DNA from: Nitrospirota bacterium
Lineage (GTDB): Bacteria; Nitrospirota; Nitrospiria; Nitrospirales; Nitrospiraceae
DNA length: 10,730 bases
Assembly (NCBI GenBank): GCA_020028195.1
Contig: JAHWYE010000031.1
Location: 1 to 10,730 of the forward strand
Direction of reading: 5' to 3'
The notes beneath the pieces are model-generated. The model saw only the letters and a program-made list of their open reading frames with translations. It did no database searches and was not told where the DNA came from. A program made the translations under genes and the position numbers. Below, in pieces: positions 1-5,492 of the stretch (its first letter is position 1; every line of letters begins with the position of its first letter).

Positions 1-293
1 AATTCCTTGGCGCGTTTCCAGGTCTCCACTTCCTCATGGTTGGCAAAAGCCAGTACGGGAATAGCCCTCAGACGGTCGTCGCCTTTAATCTGTTCGAGCG
101 CCCGGAAGGCATCCAACGTTTCGTCGTTCATGTTCAGGATGATGGCGGCCGGACGCAGGGCAGTGGCTTTCTCCATGACTTCCTGCTGTGAGCGGGTTCG
201 CTCCAGCCTGTATCCGCGTGGGAGCAGCGCGTCGCGAATTTTGGTGTAGAAGAAAACGTCACTCACGGCGACGAGGACGGTCATCTGGTTCAT
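1..293 (-). CDS. Degenerate response-regulator receiver domain protein (partial, C-terminus outside window)
   Basis: The minus strand reads an open frame of 97 codons from an ATG at 291-293 to the left edge without a stop. It begins MNQMTVLVAVSDVFFYTKIR and contains the receiver-like stretches AAIILNMND (residues 49-57) and IKGDDRLRAIPVLAFA (69-84), which match strands 3 and 4 of CheY-type receiver domains. The catalytic residues are missing: the usual acidic pair after strand 1 is V10-S11, the phospho-acceptor Asp is N54, and the conserved Thr/Ser after strand 4 is A84. It is therefore probably a phosphorylation-independent pseudo-receiver, used for protein contacts. The Lys after strand 5 lies outside the window. 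No strong ribosome binding site is visible. Met4 (282-284) is an alternative start, since MTVLVAV is the natural beginning of strand 1. A TPR gene lies upstream on the same strand, which may hint at a shared role. The downstream output domain, if any, is unknown. Confidence 0.72.
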   Translation of the reverse strand, partial: MNQMTVLVAVSDVFFYTKIRDALLPRGYRLERTRSQQEVMEKATALRPAAIILNMNDETLDAFRALEQIKGDDRLRAIPVLAFANHEEVETWKRAKE

Positions 294-296
294 CTC

Positions 297-428
297 GTTT
301 GTCTGGTCTCTTTGGTTTGTCTGGTTAGTCTTGATCGCCATGGTTTTCTAGCTCGCGCAGCATCTCTGAGTCATGCTGCTGCCCTCTTCTACCAAAGAAA
401 TAAGACAAACCAGAAAAACCAAACAACC
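297..428. repeat. Imperfect inverted repeat between the TPR and receiver genes
   Basis: The left arm (297-323) and the reverse complement of the right arm (402-428) agree at 21 of 27 positions. The perfect core is GGTTTGTCT at 314-322 against AGACAAACC at 403-411. The left arm itself contains a direct repeat, GTTTGTCTGGT at 297-307 and 315-325. Between the arms lies a smaller hairpin, GCAGCAT (357-363) with ATGCTGC (373-379). The repeat fills the 138-bp gap between the two minus-strand genes and ends four bases before the receiver start codon. No T-run typical of an intrinsic terminator follows it. It may be a dispersed genomic repeat or an RNA structure in the transcript; the sequence alone does not decide. 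Confidence 0.7.
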
Positions 429-431
429 AGC

Positions 432-947
432 TCAGTTGAGCATGCTGATAAGCCGCCCTAGGGCGCGCTTCGCCAGTGCGTAATTCGGGTTGAGTGCGAG
501 CGCTTTCTTGTAACACTCGATGGCCTGGCTCCACTCTCCTTTTCGTTCATAGACCCGACCAAGGTTCAGGTGGGGAAACGCCGGACTTTCGTAGCGACTC
601 GCCTTCATGGCTCGCTCGAACCAGGGAATTGCCTCGTCGAACTGACCTTTCTCGATCAGGTAGGCGCCAATGTCGTTGTAGGGGTTCCCGAAGTCGGGAT
701 CCACCTCAATGGCATGGTGGCATTCCTCGATCGCTTCATCCAGCCTGCCCATGAAACTATAGGTCCAGCCCAGGAAGGTATAGGCCTCCGCGGTCGGATG
801 ACTCCCAATGGAGCGCTTATACAAATTGACCGCCTCTTCCAGCTCGCCTTTCATTTGGTGTTCATAGGCCTTCTGAAAATAGTCCCAGGCCTCTTTCTTC
901 TCTTCTTCGCTGCCCTCCCCCTGAATTAAAAAGTCTTGAAGATCCAT
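432..947 (-). CDS. Small tetratricopeptide repeat (TPR) protein
   Basis: A 171-residue soluble protein with no signal peptide or membrane segment. After an acidic N-terminus (residues 1-19) it consists of four consecutive 34-35-residue TPR units at about 20-53, 54-87, 88-121 and 122-156, with a short capping helix to 171. Typical TPR positions are clear: GELEEAVNLYKRSI, GRLDEAIEECHHAIEVDP, GQFDEAIPWFERAM and GEWSQAIECYKKALALNP. TPR domains mediate protein-protein contacts; the partner cannot be read from the sequence. The start at 945-947 is the first ATG of the frame and gives a complete first repeat, but the upstream bases show no convincing Shine-Dalgarno sequence. The stop is TGA at 432-434. 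It lies downstream of thi4 on the same strand, separated by a repeat-filled 115-bp gap, so co-transcription with the thiamine genes is possible but not shown. Confidence 0.88.
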   Translation of the reverse strand: MDLQDFLIQGEGSEEEKKEAWDYFQKAYEHQMKGELEEAVNLYKRSIGSHPTAEAYTFLGWTYSFMGRLDEAIEECHHAIEVDPDFGNPYNDIGAYLIEKGQFDEAIPWFERAMKASRYESPAFPHLNLGRVYERKGEWSQAIECYKKALALNPNYALAKRALGRLISMLN

Positions 948-957
948 GTGAAGTGTT

Positions 958-1058
958 GATGGCTTATGGCTGATGGCTAATGGCTAATGGCCAAAGGCGA
1001 GAGGCTCTCAGGCACTTCGTCGTACTGACCATACGCTATACGCTATCAGCCATATGCT
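958..1058. repeat. Two blocks of degenerate 7-nt tandem repeats forming an imperfect inverted repeat
   Basis: Block one is seven consecutive heptamers at 958-1006: GATGGCT, TATGGCT, GATGGCT, AATGGCT, AATGGCC, AAAGGCG, AGAGGCT. Block two is four heptamers at 1031-1058: ATACGCT, ATACGCT, ATCAGCC, ATATGCT. The blocks are partly complementary: TATGGCTGAT (965-974) pairs perfectly with ATCAGCCATA (1045-1054), and the pairing continues imperfectly inward with the same period. Together they fill nearly the whole gap between thi4 (stop at 1063-1065) and the TPR gene (start at 947). They resemble the short tandemly repeated heptamers known from cyanobacteria in style, though not necessarily in origin. 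As RNA they could form a long stem downstream of thi4. Confidence 0.85.
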
Positions 1059-1062
1059 CTTG

Positions 1063-1863
1063 TTATTCGTGTTTCAACTTCTTCTTAATCAACTCCGCTC
1101 CATATCGGCCTGACAGCAGCATGGATCCGAACGCAGGTCCCATACGGGGAGTGCCGTGAACTGCTGCCACGGCCAGACCCACCACGAAGCAGTTGGGATA
1201 GACCTCACCGGTGTGCTCCATGACCTGTTCCTCTGATCGGGAGACCCACATGGCGCCGTTGCCTGGGACCGATTTGTACAAGTTCCTGCGGTGCAACAGG
1301 TTCACCACAACCGCGTCGTGGCCTGTGGCGTCCACGACCACCCGGCTCTCCAGCGCGATCGGATCCACGTGAACTACATCATGCCCCGCTGTTTCGGCCG
1401 TGGTGTTGTTGACGACGACCCCCTCCAGTATACCGTCCTTTCTTAAGATGAGGTCCACCACGCGGGTCAAGTTCATAATCTTGGCGCCGGCCTTGTAAGC
1501 GCCGGCGATCAAGGCTCCAGTCGCGTGGGGCGGGTCCACAATATACATGCCTTCGCAATCTTTGACCTGCTTGCAAGGGACACCCATCTCCTCCAGGATG
1601 TCGTTTGCCGGCGCGCAGATCGTGGCTTTGTTCATCAAATAGCCGCCGGACCAGAACCCGCCTCCCAGCGCAAGGGCCTGTTCCACCACCAGGGTGCGAA
1701 AGCCCATGGCAGCGAGGTCCTGAGCGCAGATCAGTCCGGAAGGGCCGGCTCCTACAATGATGACATCACTCTCGATGAGCTGATCAAATTCCTTGTAGTA
1801 TTCCCGCGCAATCTGTCGGGTGATGTCCCGTTCTCTTAATGGCGCCGGCTTTGGCCTAGACAT
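1063..1863 (-). CDS. thi4: Thiazole synthase Thi4, His-type (predicted sulfide-using)
   Basis: This 266-residue protein belongs to the Thi4/THI1 family, which builds the thiazole moiety of thiamine from NAD and glycine. An N-terminal dinucleotide-binding fold is seen as DVIIVGAGPSG (residues 33-43) and VVEQ (59-62). The C-terminal family block GTPRMGPAFGSMLLSG is at 237-252. In yeast Thi4 the sulfur comes from an active-site Cys (Cys205) in a CMDP-like motif, making it a single-turnover enzyme. Here that position is His165 (HVDP, 165-168), as in methanogen Thi4, which uses sulfide and turns over repeatedly. D167 and H182 (TGHD) are the likely iron ligands by analogy. The start ATG (1861-1863) has a GAGG ribosome binding site six bases upstream. 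Only 24 bp separate it from thiC, so it is almost certainly co-transcribed and under the same TPP control. A non-thiamine role, as for some archaeal relatives, is unlikely in this context. Confidence 0.93.
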   Translation of the reverse strand: MSRPKPAPLRERDITRQIAREYYKEFDQLIESDVIIVGAGPSGLICAQDLAAMGFRTLVVEQALALGGGFWSGGYLMNKATICAPANDILEEMGVPCKQVKDCEGMYIVDPPHATGALIAGAYKAGAKIMNLTRVVDLILRKDGILEGVVVNNTTAETAGHDVVHVDPIALESRVVVDATGHDAVVVNLLHRRNLYKSVPGNGAMWVSRSEEQVMEHTGEVYPNCFVVGLAVAAVHGTPRMGPAFGSMLLSGRYGAELIKKKLKHE

Positions 1864-1887
1864 GGTGAAACCTCGTTTAACGTTGAT

Positions 1888-3828
1888 CTAACGGTAAATT
1901 TCCGCTCCTCCTTTCAGGAACTCTTCAGCCTTTTCCTTCATCCCGATCTGGAGAGCCTGTTGTTCATCAAGCTGCTTCTGCGCGGCATAGTCACGGACAT
2001 CCTGCGTGATCTTCATCGAGCAGAAATGAGGCCCGCACATCGAGCAGAAATGCGCGACCTTGGCCGCGTTGTCCGGCAGCGTCGCGTCGTGGTAGGCGCG
2101 GGCCGTGTCAGGGTCCAGAGAGAGATTGAACTGATCTTCCCACCGGAACTCAAACCGAGCTTTCGACAGAGCATTGTCCCGTACCTGTGCACCGGGATGC
2201 CCTTTCGCCAAATCGGCTGCGTGGGCCGCGATCTTGTAGGTGATCACTCCAGCCTTGACGTCTTCCCTATTTGGGAGGCCGAGATGCTCCTTGGGTGTCA
2301 CATAGCAGAGCATCGCGCATCCGTACCAGCCGATCATGGCGGCGCCGATGCCGGAGGTGATGTGGTCGTACCCCGGGGCGATGTCGGTCGTCAGCGGACC
2401 CAGCGTGTAAAACGGCGACTCGTGACACTCGTTGAGCTGTTTTTCCATGTTCACCTGGATCAGATGCATCGGGACATGACCTGGCCCTTCGATCATGACT
2501 TGGACATCGTGTTTCCAGGCCAGCCGGGTCAGCTCGCCCAACGTCTCCAGTTCAGCGAACTGGGCTTCGTCGTTCGCGTCCGCGATCGAGCCGGGCCGCA
2601 GACCGTCACCCAAGCTGAACGACACGTCGTAGGCCTTCATGATCTCGCAGATCTCTTCGAAGTGCTGGTAGGCGAAATTCTCCTGGTGGTGCGCCAGACA
2701 CCATTTCGCGTGGATCGCACCGCCGCGGGACACGATGCCGGTCATCCGCTTGGCGGTCAGCGGCACGTACCGGAGCCGGACACCGGCGTGGATCGTGAAA
2801 TAATCCACCCCCTGCTCGGCCTGCTCAATCAGCGTATCCCGATAGAGCTCCCAGGTGAGTTCCTCAGCCTTGCCGCCCACCTTCTCGAGGGCTTGGTAGA
2901 TCGGGACGGTACCGATCGGGACCGGAGAGTTCCGGATGATCCATTCGCGGGTCTCATGGATATGCTTGCCGGTGGAAAGGTCCATGACGGTGTCCGCTCC
3001 CCACCGGATCGCCCAGACCATCTTCTCGACCTCTTCTTCGATCGAGGAGGCCACGGCGGAGTTCCCGATATTGGCGTTGATTTTCACCAGGAAGTTTCGG
3101 CCGATGATCATCGGCTCGCTCTCCGGGTGGTTGATGTTCAGCGGGATAATCGCGCGACCTCGCGCCACCTCGTCCCGGACGAACTCGGGCGAAATCCGAG
3201 CGGGAATGCGTGCGCCCCAGGCCTGACCTGGATGCTGGACCAATAGCTGGCTGTCACCGCTTGGTTGTCCGCCACCATTGCCATTGGATGAGGCGAGTTC
3301 GCGCGCCGACTCGCAGGCTTGGTTCTCCCGGATGGCAATGTACTCCATCTCTGGGGTGATGATTCCCTTGCGGGCGTAATGCAGCTGCGTGACGTTCTTT
3401 CCTGGTTTCGCCCGGAGCGGCTTGCGGATGTGTGTGAAGCGCAGTCCGGCCAGTTTGGGGTCAACGGCCCGCGAGTGCCCATACTCTGACGAGACGCGGG
3501 GTAATTCCTCCACGTCGTTTTGACCCAGAATCCAGTTTCGGCGTTTGGGCACCAACCCGGCCCGGACATCGATCATCTCGCTGGGATCAGTGTAAGGACC
3601 GGAGGTGTCATACACGGTGACGGAGGGGTTGGGGGATGACGCGTCCCCGTTCATCGTCTTCGTGGGGGTCAGGCTGATCTCCCGCATGGGCACGCGGACC
3701 CCAGGGATCGTGCCTTCCACGTACACTTTCCGTGAGGCTGGAAATGGTTGGGTCATGGCCGTGGAGTCAGTGGGGCCCTGCCCCGTACCCTTGCCGGACC
3801 CTGTCCGGGTGGAATCTGGGCTGCTCAT
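1888..3828 (-). CDS. thiC: Phosphomethylpyrimidine synthase ThiC
   Basis: A 646-residue radical-SAM enzyme that converts aminoimidazole ribotide to hydroxymethylpyrimidine phosphate, the pyrimidine half of thiamine. It follows the family closely along its length: GVRVPMREISL (residues 43-53), VYDTSGPYTDP (72-82), and long stretches such as NINHPESEPMIIGRNF and EGPGHVPMHLIQ. The C-terminal CX2CX4C motif that binds the 4Fe-4S cluster is C595, C598 and C603 (CSMCGPHFCSM). The length is close to that of the E. coli enzyme (631). Two poorly conserved parts stand out: a Ser/Thr/Gly-rich N-terminus (1-24) and a Ser/Gly/Asn/Gln-rich insertion at about 179-196. The start at 3828 is supported by AAAGGA six bases upstream; Met25 has no ribosome binding site. 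It is the first gene of a thiC-thi4 unit with a TPP riboswitch and terminator in the leader. Confidence 0.98.
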   Translation of the reverse strand: MSSPDSTRTGSGKGTGQGPTDSTAMTQPFPASRKVYVEGTIPGVRVPMREISLTPTKTMNGDASSPNPSVTVYDTSGPYTDPSEMIDVRAGLVPKRRNWILGQNDVEELPRVSSEYGHSRAVDPKLAGLRFTHIRKPLRAKPGKNVTQLHYARKGIITPEMEYIAIRENQACESARELASSNGNGGGQPSGDSQLLVQHPGQAWGARIPARISPEFVRDEVARGRAIIPLNINHPESEPMIIGRNFLVKINANIGNSAVASSIEEEVEKMVWAIRWGADTVMDLSTGKHIHETREWIIRNSPVPIGTVPIYQALEKVGGKAEELTWELYRDTLIEQAEQGVDYFTIHAGVRLRYVPLTAKRMTGIVSRGGAIHAKWCLAHHQENFAYQHFEEICEIMKAYDVSFSLGDGLRPGSIADANDEAQFAELETLGELTRLAWKHDVQVMIEGPGHVPMHLIQVNMEKQLNECHESPFYTLGPLTTDIAPGYDHITSGIGAAMIGWYGCAMLCYVTPKEHLGLPNREDVKAGVITYKIAAHAADLAKGHPGAQVRDNALSKARFEFRWEDQFNLSLDPDTARAYHDATLPDNAAKVAHFCSMCGPHFCSMKITQDVRDYAAQKQLDEQQALQIGMKEKAEEFLKGGAEIYR

Positions 3829-3834
3829 AGGACG

Positions 3835-3840
3835 TCCTTT
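3835..3840 (-). promoter_or_regulatory. thiC ribosome binding site
   Basis: On the minus strand AAAGGA lies six bases before the thiC ATG and supports Met1 over Met25. The last four of these bases begin a perfect 10-base palindrome, AGGACGTCCT (3829-3838), that fills the space up to the start codon. Only a three-base-pair stem could form from it, so sequestration is doubtful. Confidence 0.75.
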
Positions 3841-3849
3841 CTGCCAAAT

Positions 3850-3878
3850 AAAAAAGCCGCACCAGGTAAGGGTGCGGC
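3850..3878 (-). terminator. Intrinsic terminator of the TPP riboswitch
   Basis: Read on the minus strand, GCCGCACC (3871-3878) and GGTGCGGC (3856-3863) form a perfect eight-base-pair GC-rich stem with a seven-base loop, followed at once by six T residues (3850-3855). It sits between the TPP aptamer and the thiC ribosome binding site, ten bases upstream of the latter. That is the classic place for a transcription-terminating expression platform: TPP binding would favour termination before thiC. I could not identify the competing antiterminator strand with confidence. Confidence 0.93.
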
Positions 3879-3907
3879 CGGAGGCATCTTCGCTGACGAC
3901 CCCTGTT

Positions 3908-3998
3908 CCCGCTTCCCTACGCTGGCATTATCCAGGTCAGGTTCTAAGGGTTGTCCGAACTGTCGGACTCTCAGCCATACAGGCTCCCCTAGCTGTGT
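3908..3998 (-). promoter_or_regulatory. TPP riboswitch (THI element) controlling thiC-thi4
   Basis: The minus strand carries the conserved THI-box segments in order: GGGGAGCC, then GGCTGAGAG, a compact P3 hairpin (TCCGA, loop CAGT, TCGGA), AACCCTTAGAACCTGA, CCTGGATAATGCCAGC, and GTAGGGAAGC. These match the thiamine-pyrophosphate aptamer, including the GCTGAGA pyrimidine-sensing loop and the pyrophosphate-binding helix region ending in CAGCGTAGGGAA. The predicted transcription start near 3998 puts the aptamer at the very 5' end of the RNA. An intrinsic terminator follows about 30 bases after the aptamer, so the switch most likely acts on transcription: high TPP stops synthesis of both thiC and thi4. 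The exact aptamer ends are approximate because the P1 stem looks short. Confidence 0.97.
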
Positions 3999-4004
3999 GC
4001 GCTG

Positions 4005-4034
4005 ATCCTACACCTAGGTTTTCGAGGTTGTCAA
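4005..4034 (-). promoter_or_regulatory. Sigma70-type promoter of thiC-thi4
   Basis: On the minus strand a perfect -35 box TTGACA (4029-4034) is followed after 18 bases by TAGGAT (4005-4010), a four-of-six match to the -10 consensus. Transcription would start about seven bases further, near 3998, exactly where the TPP aptamer begins. The -35 box is the centre of a palindrome, GGTTGACAACC (4026-4036). Confidence 0.75.
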
Positions 4035-4122
4035 CCGGCATCAGGGCGTAAGGTGTCCGGCTGATCGCCGAGAAAAGCTGCTCGCAGGTTTGCGCCGGAC
4101 GTAGAGTCTGGCCAAGGGGGCG

Positions 4123-4152
4123 TTGATTGTGCGCGTGGGTCTAGCGTAAAAT
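4123..4152 (+). promoter_or_regulatory. Sigma70-type promoter of nadA
   Basis: TTGATT (4123-4128) and TAAAAT (4147-4152, five of six to consensus) are separated by 18 bases and lie about 60 bases upstream of the nadA start. The -10 box is enclosed by an inverted pair, GTGGGT (4135-4140) and ACCCAC (4157-4162), which may be an operator or chance. This promoter diverges from the thiC promoter with about 90 bp between the two -35 boxes. Confidence 0.65.
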
Positions 4153-4216
4153 AAACACCCACAACTATTGGTGCATTCCGGTACTGCTCGACTTCCTACC
4201 ATTAGAGGGGCGAGAG

Positions 4217-5320
4217 GTGAGGACCGTAGGCTCCGTGCAACTTCAGCTCACTGACTATCGAGCGCTCGCTCGCGAGGAGCTGTCTGTGCGCACGGCGATG
4301 GCGAAACAGGCCTTGGGTCACCAGGTCCTGGTGTTGGGTCACAATTATCAACGAGATGAAGTCATCGAACATGCAGATTTCCGTGGTGATTCGCTCTTGC
4401 TCGCCAAGCTGGCGGCGGAGCGATCGGAGCGCCCCTACGTCGTCTTCTGCGGTGTCCACTTCATGGCGGAGACCGCCGATATCCTCAGCCGTTCCAATCA
4501 AGTCGTTATTCTTCCGGACATGGCAGCCGGTTGCTCGATGGCCGATATGGCTGCCATCGAGCAGGTGGACCAGTGTTGGGAATCATTGGCACGGCTGATC
4601 CCGGTGGACGAGACCGTGACGCCGGCTGTCTATGTCAATTCGGCGGCGGTCCTCAAGGCCTTCTGCGGCGAACATGGCGGCATCACCTGCACATCGTCGA
4701 ATGCACGGGCGGTCATGGAGTGGGCCTGGGGGCGGCGCGAGAAAATCCTGTTTTTCCCTGACGAGCATCTGGGTCGGAACACGGCGAACAAGATGGGAGT
4801 GCCGCGTGGGCAGATGATTGTCTGGGATCCGTTCCTGCCGAATGGCGGGAATCCGGTCGAAGCGATCCGAACGGCGCGGCTCATTTTGTGGAAAGGTCAT
4901 TGCAGCGTGCACCAGATGTTTCAGCCGGCGCATGTGGACTATTTCAGGAGGCAACATCCTCACATCAATGTGATCGTGCATCCGGAGTGCCACGAGGATG
5001 TCGTCAACAAGGCCGACCTCGTCGGTTCGACCGAGTTCATCATCAGGACGGTGAGTGCGGCTCCGGCCGGCACCGTCTGGGCTGTAGGGACGGAGCTCAA
5101 CTTGGTCAACCGTCTCAAGCGGGAGCAGCCTGACAAGCGAGTATTTTTCCTTTCTTCCACTGTCTGCCAATGTGCCACGATGTTCCGCATTGATGCCCCC
5201 CACCTCTGTTGGGCGATGGAAAACTTGGCCGAAGGACACGTCGTGAACCACATCGTCGTGCCCGATGATGAAAAGGTCTGGGCCAAGATTGCCCTGGATC
5301 GCATGATGGCAGTGAGTTGA
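4217..5320 (+). CDS. nadA: Quinolinate synthase NadA
   Basis: This 367-residue protein condenses iminoaspartate with dihydroxyacetone phosphate to quinolinate, the first committed precursor of NAD, using an oxygen-sensitive 4Fe-4S cluster. Active-site blocks are visible: GHNYQ (residues 41-45, with H42 and Y44), CGVHFMAETADIL (78-90), PNGGNP (208-213), and HPE (255-257). The three cluster cysteines should be C106 (AAGCSMAD), C229 (GHCSVHQ) and C319 (CQCATMFRID), corresponding to C110, C230 and C320 of the similarly sized Bacillus subtilis enzyme. The arrangement therefore fits the longer NadA type rather than the shorter E. coli form. Translation starts at GTG 4217, with GAGGGG about six bases upstream. 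No nadB or nadC is nearby, so the aspartate oxidase or dehydrogenase partner must be encoded elsewhere. It is transcribed divergently from thiC-thi4, whose Thi4 product consumes NAD. Confidence 0.97.
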   Translation: MRTVGSVQLQLTDYRALAREELSVRTAMAKQALGHQVLVLGHNYQRDEVIEHADFRGDSLLLAKLAAERSERPYVVFCGVHFMAETADILSRSNQVVILPDMAAGCSMADMAAIEQVDQCWESLARLIPVDETVTPAVYVNSAAVLKAFCGEHGGITCTSSNARAVMEWAWGRREKILFFPDEHLGRNTANKMGVPRGQMIVWDPFLPNGGNPVEAIRTARLILWKGHCSVHQMFQPAHVDYFRRQHPHINVIVHPECHEDVVNKADLVGSTEFIIRTVSAAPAGTVWAVGTELNLVNRLKREQPDKRVFFLSSTVCQCATMFRIDAPHLCWAMENLAEGHVVNHIVVPDDEKVWAKIALDRMMAVS

Positions 5321-5492
5321 GCGTTCCTTGGTTCTGCAAAGGGGGCGGGATGACTCCCGTGCTCGCGCAGCCCGCACGATCAGAATGTGCCGGGTATCTG
5401 TTGCTCCCAATGTGCAACGGGTGATGACGCGCGCAGTCGGGGCCACCCCGCCCCCTTCATGCAGGCCATCAATGCTTCAGTGAGCAAGAACA
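5321..5492 (+). other. nadA-ileS intergenic region with nested inverted repeats
   Basis: This 172-bp gap has no credible reading frame. An 11-base perfect inverted repeat, AAGGGGGCGGG (5339-5349) and CCCGCCCCCTT (5447-5457), encloses about 97 bases. Inside lie further pairings: GACT/AGTC (5352-5355 with 5435-5438), CGCGC/GCGCG (5364-5368 with 5429-5433), and a 10-pair hairpin with wobbles (5395-5404 with 5414-5423, loop 5405-5413). A short alternative hairpin CGGGA-TGAC-TCCCG is at 5346-5359. No T-run marks a terminator and no strong promoter for ileS is apparent. It may be a structured leader or small RNA, a repeat element, or simply GC-rich spacer. Confidence 0.45.

Noticed and set aside
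958..1058. CRISPR array
   Set aside because: Units are 7 nt, contiguous and degenerate, with no spacers.
1960..3246. 428-codon open frame on the plus strand inside thiC
   Set aside because: It is the antisense shadow of a highly conserved ThiC sequence, and its translation has low-complexity His/Arg/Asp-rich character with no recognisable domain.
4583..5446. 287-codon minus-strand frame opposite nadA
   Set aside because: nadA on the plus strand has all catalytic and cluster residues; the opposite frame looks like a GC-driven shadow.
5339..5457. SRP (4.5S) RNA gene
   Set aside because: Overall rod shape and a GATGACGCG-like stretch resemble it, but the conserved GGAAGCAGCC apical motif is absent on both strands.
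5321..5492. T-box leader upstream of ileS
   Set aside because: No T-box core sequence and no terminator with a T-run are present.
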